From: Debaryomyces hansenii CBS767
Lineage: Eukaryota > Ascomycota > Pichiomycetes > Serinales > Debaryomycetaceae
Assembly: GCF_000006445.2 (NCBI RefSeq)
Contig: NC_006048.2
Coordinates: 1,364,001 to 1,428,000 of the forward strand
Direction of reading: 5' to 3'
Length of the DNA: 64,000 nt
Below are positions 39,201 to 47,920 of the stretch, one piece after another. The notes beneath the pieces are model-generated. The model was not told the DNA's origin. It saw only the letters and a program-made list of their open reading frames with translations, and did no database searches. Position 1 is the stretch's first letter. Each line of letters begins with the position of its first letter. A program made the translations under genes and the position numbers.

Positions 39201-42200
39201 TGTTCCATTTTTTTTAGAAATTTCACAATTGTCGTCTAATCAATCTCATTATGATTTTGGTCTAAGGGCTTTGAAGAATACTTTGGTTAAATGTGGTCTA
39301 ATAAAACGATCACTAGATGATAATCTGAACAATAACGGTGAAAGCTTTGAGAGAAAGCTAATTATAAGAAGCATTAAAGAAACAATCACTCCTAAACTAC
39401 TTAAACAAGATGAATTAATCTTGAATAAATTACAGGAGAAATACTTCCCAAATATTACTTATGATACATATGACAACAGTAAATTCATAACTCAGCTTCA
39501 AAAATATGGAAGTGAGAATGGTTTGGTAGTGTCTGAAAACTTTATAACGAAAGCATTGCAATTATATCAGATTCAAAATAGCCATCATGGAATTATGCTA
39601 GTTGGAGACCCAGGCTCAGGCAAGACTACAATATGGAAACTGGTTTTAAAATCTATGTCAGAAGTCGAAAGTTTCGATAGTCTATCGTTCATTATTGATT
39701 GTAAAGTTATGTCCAAAGATAGTATCTATGGTTCATTAGATTTGGTTACCCGTGATTGGACTGATGGTTTATTTACAAGTATTTTAAGAAAAATTAAAAA
39801 TAATTTGAGAGGTGAATTATCTAAAAACATTTGGATCATTTTTGATGGTGATATTGATCCAGAATGGGTTGAAAATCTTAATAGTGTCCTAGACGATAAT
39901 AGGATTTTAACATTACCAAATGGTGAACGTCTTTCGTTACCTCAAAACTTGAGGCTAGTATTTGAAGTCGACAATTTAAAATACACGACACCAGCGACCA
40001 TCAGTCGGTGTGGTATGGTCTGGTTTGACTCATCGTTAGTTTCAACTGAAATGTTATTTAAAAAATTGTTATTTGAATTATCTTCAACTCCAATCCAAAT
40101 TATGGATGACTTAATAGGCGACAATGAGGATATTAATCCTATGTATACGCAATTGGTTAACCAAATTGTTCATGTTATAGATTACAAGGATTTGCAGGCG
40201 GTCATCGATGAATCAGAAAAACTAAGCCATATTATGAGTTTTACAATATATAGAGCATTGGAAACTTTCTTCACAATCCTTAAATCATTTTGTCGCCGTT
40301 TTATCATTTATTCGTTGAAAAACAAGGATGTTCCCATAGACAACTTGAATAAATACATTATGAAGGCAGTGGCGTTATCATTTATATGGGCTTTTGCTGG
40401 AGACTCGCCTCTCTTAGAGAGAGAAGAATTCGGCAAAATAATAGTGCATTTGAGTTCATTTGCAGAGCTACATGGAATCGAAGAGAAACAAACGATTGAT
40501 AACTATCTCGATTATGACATAAATCTTCCAGAATGTGAATGGCAGAATTGGAATGCCAAGGTTCAGAATATAGATCTCGAACCACAGCATGTTACTAATC
40601 CAAGTACTGTCATTCCAACATTAGACACTGTTAGACACGAGAGTTTGATATACTCTATTTTGAACGAGCACAAATCTTTGTTACTATGCGGTCCACCAGG
40701 CTCTGGTAAGACGATGACATTATTGGAAGCTTTGAGAAAATCTCCAAATTTAGATGTCTTATCTCTTAACTTCTCAAAGGATCTGACGCCTCAATCTCTC
40801 ATGAAGTCATTAGAACATTATTGTTATTATAAAAAGACTAGCACTGGTGCCATCCTCACTCCCAAGATCAGCGGTAAATGGGTCGTGGTTTTCTGTGATG
40901 AGATCAATTTACCAGGGTTTGATAAATATGGTACACAAAGGGTTATCTCCTTAATACGTCAAATGGTTGAACATAAAGGCTTTTGGAATACAAAGGAAAA
41001 CCAATGGGTTAGATTGTCGAACATTCAATTTGTTGGTGCTTGTAATTCACCCAATGATCCAGGACGTAATAAACTTTCCAATCGTTTCTTACGCCATGTA
41101 TCATTAATAATGGTTGATTACCCGGGAAAGAGTTCTTTATATCAAATTTACCAAATGTTTAATCTAGCTGTCATGAAATGTGCACCTAGCCTTAGAGGAT
41201 ATACTAAAACCCTTACAGATTCTATGATTGATATATATTTACAGACGAAGCAAAAATTGACTTCTGCTTTACAAGATCATTATATATACTCTCCTCGTGA
41301 ATTAACGCGATGGTGCAAGGGTATACTAGAGGCGTTGAAAGTATCGGAATATTCGAACTTACAAGATTTAGTCCGATTATGGTATCATGAAGGATTGAGG
41401 CTTTTTTATGATAGACTTGTATGCGACTCAGATAGGGATTGGACAAAAGAACTCTTTAGAAGTGTTGTTTCAAAGCAGTTCCCTAACGTGGATATTCAGA
41501 CCACGTTAAAGGAACCTGTCCTTTTTTCAAGTTGGTTAACAGGGGTGTATGAGTCTAACAATGAGAATGAACTTAGGTCATTTCTTACAGAAAGACTTCG
41601 AGTTTTCAGCGAGGAAGAAATTGAAGTTGATCTAGTATTATATGAAGATCTATTAGATCATTCGCTTAGAATAGATAGGGTGCTAAGACAACCTCAAGGA
41701 CATATGATCTTAGTAGGGCCTTGTACTAGTGGTAAAACAACGCTTACTAAGTTTGTTGCCTGGATAAACGGTCTAAAGGTCATACAGTTAAATGTTAGCA
41801 AAGACTATAGCTTGCTTGATTTTGATGCAACTTTGAGACAAATCCTCATAAGATGCGCAGCAGGTGAAAGAATATGTTTTATTATTGATGAATCAAGTAT
41901 TTTAGAAACGTCTTTTGTTGAACGTATGAATACCCTACTTGCGAATGCAGAAATACCGGGCTTATTTGAAGGGGATGACTTCAACAATTTGATGAATTTA
42001 TGCTCTGATCAGGTTCATACACAAAATTTACTTTTGGATTCGAATGAAGAACTTTATGACTGGTTTAGGAGGCAGATTTCCGAAAATTTACATGTCATAT
42101 TCACCCTCAGTGAAATGAAGAATGCGAACAGACCTCAAGTTGTCTCCTCGCCAGCTTTGTTCAATAGATGCGTCTTAAGTTGGATGGGCGATTGGTCAAA

Positions 42201-45200
42201 TATATCTTTATATGACATTGTATCTACTTTAATCGGCCCAGTTCCTCTTGATATGTCAACTTACGTTGTACCTGATCTTTTTAAACAATCCGGGTCTTCA
42301 AAAATCATGGGATTTAGGGATATGATTATTGATACTCTTATTTATTTCCATCGTCTTGAAGTGGACTGCGAAGCAACGCTATCTTTGACAAAACCTCCTG
42401 GCAAAATTATGTCTTTTGTTAAAGAATTCATTAGGATTTTTAACGACAAACAATTCAGCTTAGAAGAAACTCAGCGTCACATTACAAATGGCTTGGATAA
42501 ATTACGAGAAACGGTATTACAGGTGAATGATTTGAAACGGAAACTCTCGGAAAAGAGAAACTACTTGATGATTAAAGACAAAGAAGCAAAAGCCATGCTA
42601 AGTAAAATGCTTACTGAACAGAACGAAGCAGAGCGTAAACAAGAATTCTCCGTGGCAACTCAAGAAGAACTTGCTAAACAAGAAATTGAAATTGAAAGAC
42701 GTAAAGTCAATGTAACAAAAGATCTAGAACTTGCAGAACCTGCTGTTCTAGAGGCTCAAAGAGGCGTTCAGAATATAAAGAAACAGCATCTTACTGAAAT
42801 TAGAAGTATGTCTAATCCTCCCGCGGCTGTTAAAATGACAATGGAGTCTGTTTGTATATTGATTGGATATGAAGTTTCAAGTTGGAGGGATGTTCAATTA
42901 ATTGTTCGCCGCGACGATTTCATCTCAAATATAGTAGCATACGATAATGAGCTGCAATTAACCTCAAATATAAGAAAATATATGGAAAAAACATATCTTT
43001 CTAGAAGTGATTACAATTTTGATGCTGTTAATAGGGCAAGTAAAGCTTGTGGCCCATTGCTACAGTGGATTCAAGCACAGTTAACATATTCTACTATATT
43101 GGAGAAGATAGGACCACTTAGAGAGGAGGTTCATCATTTGGAACACCAAAAGAAAAAAACGAAAGCTCAATTAATAGCAATTGATGAAATGATCCGTGAA
43201 TTGGAAGAAAGCATTGATCAATATAAAGAAAATTATAGCTCTTTAATCAGAGAAGCTGAAAACATAAAATCTGAAATGAAGGTTGTAGAATTAAGAGTCA
43301 ATCGAAGCTTGAAGTTGATAGATGATTTGACCGCAGAAAGAGAAAGATGGAAGTCAAGTATTAATAAGTTCGGTTATCAAAGGGACCGTTTGGTTGGAAA
43401 TGGTATTTTGACAGCGGCGTTTATAGTATATGCTGGTGCTTATGACCAGAAAGACCGAAGTACTCTCATGAAAGAATGGAGAGATAGATTAAGGCTTTCC
43501 GGAATTAATTTTGACGAAGGTATCTCGGTTACGGGTTATTTGACTGGAGGAGATGAAATGTTAAGGTGGGAACAATGTGGTCTACCTAATGATGATTTAA
43601 ACACAGAAAATTTCACGATAATGAAGAGATCGAAAACACCTATAATTATTGATCCACCCTCAAAGATACCAGCAATATTATCGAAATCTTATATGCCAAA
43701 AAAGTTAAGTGTTACTAGTTTCCTAAATGATGGATTTGTAAAGCAAGTTGAAAATGAGTTAAGATTTGGAGGTACTTTGTTGATTCAAGATGCGGAATAT
43801 TATGATCCAATTCTTGATTCTGTTTTGAGGCATGAGATTTATAGAAATGGTGGCCGTATGATGATAAAACTTGGGAATCAAGAAATAGACTTTTCGCCTG
43901 AATTCAAGTTGATATTACACACAAGGGACTCTCTGATTATGTTGCCACCATTCGTTGCTGCGAGAACATCTATAGTGAATTTCACAGTTACAACAGGTAG
44001 TCTTGAGAACTTGATTCTCAACACCACATTACAAGATAAAAGACCAGACATAGAAGCTAAGAGACTCGAACTGGTTTTCTTGCAAAGTCGGTACTTAGTC
44101 CGCTTGCACGAACTTGAGGAACAGCTCTTGAATTCGTTGAATGATTCTACAGGAAATATCCTTGATAATGATAAAGTTATTGAGACATTGGAAGTATTAA
44201 AAGCTGAAGCTATTGATATAGACGTCAAAATAGGCGAGTCAAACAGTGTTATGAAATCCGTGGAAAACGAACGAAACAAATACTATGATATTGCAAAGCA
44301 TTCGTCTGCAATTTTTAGAATTTTCAAGCAAATGAACAGACTTAACAAACTATACCATTTTTCACTTGAAGCTTATGTTTCAACGTTTTCTTTTGTATTA
44401 AAGGGAAACCCCCATGAAATTGATATTTCTTCTTTTATTAAAGAATTATACAGAGAATGTTATGCTAGAATTTCACCTTCATTGAAGCATTTAGACAAGC
44501 TTGTATTTGCTGTTGCTATGAGTGCAAGCTATTATGCATTAGAGATAGGACATGAGTTCAAAAACACATTTATTGAAATATTGAAATCTGTTGGGGTTGG
44601 TGAATATATAGAGTCCTTAAGCATTATTTTCGATTCTTTGTTGGTGTCTCATGAGAAGAATGATTGTTTCACAGAAACTACTATAGATAAAATTGTTTCT
44701 ATAAACGGTGAAAATGAATCGTTGATGATATTATCTGATATTATAAAATCATTGATAATGTCTAATGGCGATAAAAAAGATTCCTTCTTGGATGCACTCA
44801 ACAATTTGGCCTCATTTTTATTTACAGGGATTGGTCCTATTAGTTCTAAATATGATTTGAAAGATTGGATATCACCAATTAGACACGATGGTCCGATAAT
44901 TTTGGCATCGCCTGAAAACTATGATGCAACCTATAAAGTTGAGCAATTGGCTCATCGTATGAATAAGAAATTACTAATTGTATCAATGGGATCAAAGGAA
45001 GGTATTGAAATAGCCAATAAAGAGATCGATATTGCTGCTAAGAATGGATTCTGGATTATGATTCAGAACGTGCAAATGTCCCCCAATTGGTTAAGTTACC
45101 TTGATAAGAGACTAGAATCTTTATCAACACACGAGAATTTCAAGATTTTTATGAGTTGTAACTTATCATCGGATATTCCAGCTGCTATGATTAATAAATC

Positions 45201-45837
45201 AAAAATACTTATACTCGAAAATGAGCCGGGCTTGAAGAGCATTGTTAATGAAACATATAATTCGATTCCAAGTGAAATCCTAACTGAAAACACCAATGAA
45301 TATAAGCATATATGCTTCTTATTATCTTGGTTCCATTCAATAATTCAAGAAAGATCAAGATATGCTCCTATGTCGTTTACTAAAAAGTACGATATAAACG
45401 ATTCGGATTTTACTTCTGGCCTTTACGTTATAAAAAAGTTGCTAACGCCATTTAAAGATGGAAGGTCTAATATTTCACCGGAACTAGTACCTTGGGAAGA
45501 ATTAGGTTACTTAGTAGGTGAGATTACGTATGGTGGCCAAGTTGATAATAAATCCGATTTAGCATATATCACAAACTTAGCAAACCATATATTCAGCATA
45601 CAAGCATTTGAGACCAATTTCAACTTAGTTGAGAATAGCTTGACTATAAAATCAGGAACCCAATTGCATATTCCTGAAGGTATATCTACCGAAGCATACA
45701 AATCGTGGATTAAATCATTACCTGATCAAGCACCATTGAAATGGGTTGGATTAGAAGAAAGGGTTAGCATATTATACCGTGAGAGAGAAGGGCAACAAGT
45801 AGCACAGTATGCCCAGCTGATAATAGCTCAAATTTAG
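33268..45837 (+). CDS. DYN1: Cytoplasmic dynein heavy chain
   Basis: A single uninterrupted ORF of 4189 codons. The N-terminal 1700 residues form the tail and linker, ending in the linker/AAA1 boundary. Four P-loops mark AAA1-AAA4: GPAGTGKT at 1825, GDPGSGKT at 2113, GPPGSGKT at 2475 and GPCTSGKT at 2817. The AAA1 Walker B is CFDEFNR near 1875. Blocks such as RDWTDGLFTSILRK and DGDIDPEWVENLNSVLDDN are classic dynein. The coiled-coil stalk with the microtubule-binding tip spans about 3060-3370, then AAA5, AAA6 and a short C-terminal end. The length is close to S. cerevisiae Dyn1 (4092), and the protein lacks the long C-terminal cap of metazoan dyneins. It moves toward microtubule minus ends and positions the nucleus and spindle. 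The ATG at 33268 sits at the right edge of a region shared with the transporter duplication. Confidence 0.98.
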   Translation: MSSVSLGDLTDFIDSLLHLPSAAGIDEYLNNFLNSFTNDTIFVIKYTTEYGVTNDLNTIISLDEVNSIIIIVKLAGKLTSTSNLNVINIPTIHVGDSSSNELLENIRSIINFGISPYFNLVSSKDNTNLINNAKNKFSELSLSLQHLQQKIQIPDLLISCHPKISQLLSGEGSEDDLINDTAFLNELTNIVNSWIKQIQSITSLNHTPIDGDSILDEIQFWKSMELALLSLDRQISSPEIKTSIELLNKSKRYHITLTFQNNIGLNDKLLQTKLYNSLLKDLPIDDLLLSTNEKFNLQYFEEIINNIFNHFKRLKNLSSFPLTRAIQLIEVILNDISNKLSLILIDYNLMTIPLQDFLNIYNDLILRIFGIIDNSIKFIINLFRELLRKRQEKFFIIKINQHQFDNLKNRTKIWYDFRLKHNDLLIMLNTFLKDSTNLSHKLTNAYNNYIIPCNLLDLSLQSFKVWSNNENLYLSVYQGLESLIISQLNDYFSKCGNFNDFISVFSKFKISTAISNHLLHLINDEFKLKILSTANLEIESLINLNLNQNSRLIDTINAVIINGTHNHDTSIVAQITWNISLSNKLNSYLFILHSLLGSNWNKYSIGSEIYSKINKLIEHLDTNDLFQNWLDEVTKTEINYLPGSILKMTSPKLDIIVNFDFKLIELSEQLKQLTNLGFKVPINLLIQFQKIDKVYSFLRGLIEHINILKRILKFDLVETDFGMKFGFLIENQKSKILNMLPQIIEISWIHLSQAFDLQNISNDNTLNGSENLIEIVSLNNLTAFQNDIYIFYNQVNTLERLYDFIYHDIYSELEQCEFNFKAIHNFIKSIQSEVVKLSFDNFTEIDQLCNLINDDLSNILVKKCQRQLMLLSTEIDGTEKREKTLLFEKFDHSILLEDQSFLVSPPLEQTKQLLYVKVNQTLSVIETQPIVQLQNNGNNKFASLSSSNETLKIAVSDFIVVIDNLYKDSEKYFQKWISLQNIWELNLNSKDDLAKLLPNTKDLNCWLAATDKVIGLRLIFDNSDKYEKVGNSIYIDFTKVQSRVNLKFDIFQNDLMKKFSDFYQDRLIEQNAEFINAKIVLEGRLNFQDNFEKTINHIDQFLKFKNNLTSWQDHLSILHKGQKLLVKQRFKFPKTWTYVEQLENNFSIVSNLIDKKQRKITDNFEIIESKLISESIRLNDQINIIIKDWSKKKPIGGNLNPSLAINTLNGFEESCILLTSKSNSIRTVAVVLNISLKRIEELTGILGEAKDLKLVWSAINTLWENLNRINSTKWTDIQPRNLHLQLDELLSNSRILPSKIRQYSAFDEIQNKIKAYLRSFSFINNLKADSMKPRHWGTILNKLGFSDLSFDTLTVGDIWNLNFAVNEQIIKSVLNQANNEQIIEENLKQIRSDWSILSFEMFNYNNKSRLVRNWDALFDQCNSDINSLASMRNSPYYNNFEQEIIELEDNLNKLSVLLDTWIDVQRQWVYLDGVFSNENNDIRNILPVEFTRFANITFQFLNLLKRIYKYSLVIEVLSIPDIQSIMEKALEGLNRNRKSLTEYLEKQRELFPRFYFIGNEDLLEIIGCSTDMVRINKHLQKMFVGISYVDYDKESCLITAINSEQNEKVKLSNPVSLIKFPRINEWLKELELEVRLTLSKLTKDCITEFKISYEGFNVLDKEKLFDLIESKPAQVCLIVCQILFAENVESAIAAKTLLKCYDNCCRIIQTLTPYISSNLAVVQRLKIEHLIIEFIHQRDIITSLMNSKSHSKSLFIWNTQQLFYYDLRSDDLLTNLKVKQSNTEFMYGFEYLGIPEKLAYTPLVDKCFLSMTQALDQKLGGSPFGPAGTGKTETVKALGNNLGKMVLVFCCDESFDFQSMGRIFLGLCKVGCWGCFDEFNRLDEHNLSAVSSQIENIELGLSNSNDLIEISGKKININPETGIFVTMNPGYVGRSELPENLKKLFRSFSMEKPDLEIIVEVLLTSQSFIHSKKLASIIVPFFLEISQLSSNQSHYDFGLRALKNTLVKCGLIKRSLDDNLNNNGESFERKLIIRSIKETITPKLLKQDELILNKLQEKYFPNITYDTYDNSKFITQLQKYGSENGLVVSENFITKALQLYQIQNSHHGIMLVGDPGSGKTTIWKLVLKSMSEVESFDSLSFIIDCKVMSKDSIYGSLDLVTRDWTDGLFTSILRKIKNNLRGELSKNIWIIFDGDIDPEWVENLNSVLDDNRILTLPNGERLSLPQNLRLVFEVDNLKYTTPATISRCGMVWFDSSLVSTEMLFKKLLFELSSTPIQIMDDLIGDNEDINPMYTQLVNQIVHVIDYKDLQAVIDESEKLSHIMSFTIYRALETFFTILKSFCRRFIIYSLKNKDVPIDNLNKYIMKAVALSFIWAFAGDSPLLEREEFGKIIVHLSSFAELHGIEEKQTIDNYLDYDINLPECEWQNWNAKVQNIDLEPQHVTNPSTVIPTLDTVRHESLIYSILNEHKSLLLCGPPGSGKTMTLLEALRKSPNLDVLSLNFSKDLTPQSLMKSLEHYCYYKKTSTGAILTPKISGKWVVVFCDEINLPGFDKYGTQRVISLIRQMVEHKGFWNTKENQWVRLSNIQFVGACNSPNDPGRNKLSNRFLRHVSLIMVDYPGKSSLYQIYQMFNLAVMKCAPSLRGYTKTLTDSMIDIYLQTKQKLTSALQDHYIYSPRELTRWCKGILEALKVSEYSNLQDLVRLWYHEGLRLFYDRLVCDSDRDWTKELFRSVVSKQFPNVDIQTTLKEPVLFSSWLTGVYESNNENELRSFLTERLRVFSEEEIEVDLVLYEDLLDHSLRIDRVLRQPQGHMILVGPCTSGKTTLTKFVAWINGLKVIQLNVSKDYSLLDFDATLRQILIRCAAGERICFIIDESSILETSFVERMNTLLANAEIPGLFEGDDFNNLMNLCSDQVHTQNLLLDSNEELYDWFRRQISENLHVIFTLSEMKNANRPQVVSSPALFNRCVLSWMGDWSNISLYDIVSTLIGPVPLDMSTYVVPDLFKQSGSSKIMGFRDMIIDTLIYFHRLEVDCEATLSLTKPPGKIMSFVKEFIRIFNDKQFSLEETQRHITNGLDKLRETVLQVNDLKRKLSEKRNYLMIKDKEAKAMLSKMLTEQNEAERKQEFSVATQEELAKQEIEIERRKVNVTKDLELAEPAVLEAQRGVQNIKKQHLTEIRSMSNPPAAVKMTMESVCILIGYEVSSWRDVQLIVRRDDFISNIVAYDNELQLTSNIRKYMEKTYLSRSDYNFDAVNRASKACGPLLQWIQAQLTYSTILEKIGPLREEVHHLEHQKKKTKAQLIAIDEMIRELEESIDQYKENYSSLIREAENIKSEMKVVELRVNRSLKLIDDLTAERERWKSSINKFGYQRDRLVGNGILTAAFIVYAGAYDQKDRSTLMKEWRDRLRLSGINFDEGISVTGYLTGGDEMLRWEQCGLPNDDLNTENFTIMKRSKTPIIIDPPSKIPAILSKSYMPKKLSVTSFLNDGFVKQVENELRFGGTLLIQDAEYYDPILDSVLRHEIYRNGGRMMIKLGNQEIDFSPEFKLILHTRDSLIMLPPFVAARTSIVNFTVTTGSLENLILNTTLQDKRPDIEAKRLELVFLQSRYLVRLHELEEQLLNSLNDSTGNILDNDKVIETLEVLKAEAIDIDVKIGESNSVMKSVENERNKYYDIAKHSSAIFRIFKQMNRLNKLYHFSLEAYVSTFSFVLKGNPHEIDISSFIKELYRECYARISPSLKHLDKLVFAVAMSASYYALEIGHEFKNTFIEILKSVGVGEYIESLSIIFDSLLVSHEKNDCFTETTIDKIVSINGENESLMILSDIIKSLIMSNGDKKDSFLDALNNLASFLFTGIGPISSKYDLKDWISPIRHDGPIILASPENYDATYKVEQLAHRMNKKLLIVSMGSKEGIEIANKEIDIAAKNGFWIMIQNVQMSPNWLSYLDKRLESLSTHENFKIFMSCNLSSDIPAAMINKSKILILENEPGLKSIVNETYNSIPSEILTENTNEYKHICFLLSWFHSIIQERSRYAPMSFTKKYDINDSDFTSGLYVIKKLLTPFKDGRSNISPELVPWEELGYLVGEITYGGQVDNKSDLAYITNLANHIFSIQAFETNFNLVENSLTIKSGTQLHIPEGISTEAYKSWIKSLPDQAPLKWVGLEERVSILYREREGQQVAQYAQLIIAQI

Positions 45838-46080
45838 CTACTAGAATTATGGACTGCGCTACGTAAATAGTTTATTTAAACATGTAACAAATGAATGATT
45901 TATGAATATAATAATTGTCGCCTTACGCTACATGGTATTCTTAGATAAACACAACATAAATTAATATTTTACAATGCGGTTTTGCTAATTTTATTACAGT
46001 TAAATACAAAATTAGAGAGAGAACTTAAAAAATAAAATAACACCACTTAATTAACATTTATAGGACACCAATTAAATGAT

Positions 46081-46956
46081 TTATTCGTCATCTTCTAAAG
46101 TTTGAGCAGCAATACGATCTAAATCTCTTTGACCGTTTTCAGAGATCTTTCTACCACCTTTTGGAGAAATTTCTAAAACACCGATTTTTTCTAAGGATTG
46201 TAAAACTCTTCTGTTAACAGAACCAGAAGCGTCAACGTGCTTGTGTGGTCTGAAACCTCTGTTAAGAGCACCACCGTATAATTTGTTTAATTTACCAACA
46301 CCAACTTGCTTTCTTAAGTAGATGTGTCTGGCAACGGAGGCAGCTCTCTTGTAGTACCAAGTTTCAGATTCTTGTGGTGGTAATTCATTACCAGCAGAAG
46401 TCTTGACAATGTCAACGTAACCTGGAACTTCTAATTTACCTTGACGTTGTAAAAATTGTGCGTAAGCGTTGATGAACTCTTGAGCTGGAACGTCTCTATA
46501 ATGCATGTTAGTATATCTATTTTCTCCGATTCGTCAAGATTTTAAACGAATGATTGCCCATAGTCTATCTGGTTTCCAAAAGTCTCCTGTTTGGCCATTT
46601 ACCCCCATTTTCCACCCACGGACCCAGTTACGTACTTTTCGTCCTTTCTCACTCCGGTACTAATTAGTGAAAAACTTTTCACTTCAAAGTCTCACTGCTC
46701 GCTGGCATGTGTACCTGTACTCCACTTTCCAACCACAGTCATTGATTCAATCTACACATTTCTCCCTCCGACGGCCTCTTTGAGTACTTCTGAAATCTTA
46801 TGGACTTATTATTTCACTTTTCATTGTCTTCAATATGGGGTCTTTCAATATCAGAATGGTCTACTTTTTGGTCCACTTTACATCTATTCTCTGGGCAATC
46901 ATTGCTTAATATCCTCTTAGTAACGACAACACTTACCTGACGGAAACACCTGGCAT
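46081..46956 (-). CDS. RPS19: 40S ribosomal protein S19 (eS19), spliced
   Basis: Exon 1 is 46937-46956 (20 nt, MPGVSV plus two bases) and exon 2 is 46081-46495. The 441-nt intron begins GTAAGT, has TACTAAC at 46507-46513 on the minus strand, and ends TATAG. The joined protein is 144 residues, exactly the family length. It restores the expected start (MPGVSVRDVPAQEFINAYA), with the intron in the same early position as in S. cerevisiae. Conserved blocks include LQRQGKLEVPGYVDIVKTS, ETWYYKRAASVARHIYLR and GGRKISENGQRDLDRIA. eS19 sits in the head of the small subunit and is needed for pre-rRNA processing. The next gene upstream on the same strand is RPL18. Confidence 0.97.
46496..46936 (-). other. 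RPS19 intron with a 12-bp zipper stem
   Basis: A 441-nt intron with a perfect inverted repeat, AATGATTGCCCA at 46549-46560 and TGGGCAATCATT at 46892-46903. One arm is about 33 nt from the 5' splice site and the other lies just before the branch site, so pairing would bring the two together. The plus-strand frame at 46591-46920 inside it is a chance ORF. Confidence 0.88.
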
Positions 46957-47113
46957 ATTGTCTTTAGTTATATGTATTAGGTAGTAAATATAATTGCACT
47001 TAGTGTCTACTTTTAAAATTTTTTTTCAGTATCGATAGACAATTCCTACGCAGTAAGACCGAACGGGTAAGAATTTTTCGCAGTGGCCGGCATTTTTGTG
47101 TAACCGATTTTAT

Positions 47114-47121
47114 TTAGGGTT
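47114..47121. promoter_or_regulatory. Tbf1-like site upstream of RPS19
   Basis: TTAGGGTT matches the Tbf1 recognition core. In CTG-clade yeasts Tbf1, together with Cbf1, drives ribosomal protein genes in place of Rap1. The position, about 160 bp from the start codon, suits an upstream activating site. No matching site was found upstream of RPL18. Confidence 0.5.
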
Positions 47122-47378
47122 GTAAATTACACGAATGCTGGATATTACGCGTAGGGGTTAAAAAGCAGTCACAGTCCAAATAGTTGCAAAAAGACTATAA
47201 TATAGTATCACTATCTGGGTCTATAGGAAGGGTGACATGACGAACCAGGATTGTTACACCCGTGGGCGGGAGTATATAGGGAGATAAATGGGGGAAAAGG
47301 GATTTGATAGAGCGATGTTAGAGATTGTACGGGATTGGTGTAAGATATCATGACGCCCTATTTCAAAGGATATGAGTG

Positions 47379-47633
47379 ATTAGAGGCGAATGAGTAGTAT
47401 AACTAAATGGTAAATAGTTAATTAAACCTCCATATTTACGCATATCTTGAGTTTCTGATACATAACTATATATTAGAACCAGCAGACATAAATAATAAAG
47501 CTTTAAAGAAAGCATGACAATATAAATGATATATAGCTAAATCGTAGGCACTTGAACACATAGCTAACATCGTCATTGCTAATTTAGACATAGTTGATAA
47601 AGCAATTAGAGGCGAATGATTAGAGGCAAGTGA
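47379..47633. repeat. Three dispersed/tandem 15-bp repeats
   Basis: Two identical copies of attagaggcgaatga lie 226 bp apart (starts at 47379 and 47605). The second is immediately followed by a variant, attagaggcaagtga, at 47619-47633. They lie in non-coding DNA between RPL18 and RPS19. Confidence 0.85.
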
Positions 47634-47920
47634 TTATAGGGATATTATTGGCATCATGAAGAGGATGGATATGGTCATTGAACGATGATTGGTAACAGTA
47701 GACCGTTGCCTGTAGCATAATACGTAGATTAAAGTTTGCGAAACATTCCATGCGCATTTTAGAACATGCAACAGGACAGTTCTAATTGCAATATACTTGG
47801 TACATTAACTCAGAAACTTATATTTTATATTATACACTAAACACAAATTAACGAGTTCGTAAAAGAAATTAGAAGAGAGTTAGGACTAAACGTCTTATAA
47901 AAGTACATAAGCTATCTAAC

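Larger units (their letters stand above)
46957..47920. other. RPS19 upstream region and RPL18 3' flank
   Basis: About 960 bp lies between two minus-strand ribosomal protein genes. A telomere-like TTAGGGTT is at 47114-47121, about 160 bp upstream of the RPS19 start. A 15-bp sequence, attagaggcgaatga, occurs at 47379-47393 and 47605-47619, followed directly by a near-copy at 47619-47633. No ORF or tRNA was seen. Confidence 0.55.

Noticed and set aside
43878..44279. 133-codon minus-strand ORF
   Set aside because: It lies inside DYN1 in antisense; the dynein frame is conserved throughout.
46591..46920. 109-codon plus-strand ORF
   Set aside because: It lies wholly within the RPS19 intron on the opposite strand, starts near no promoter signal and matches nothing.
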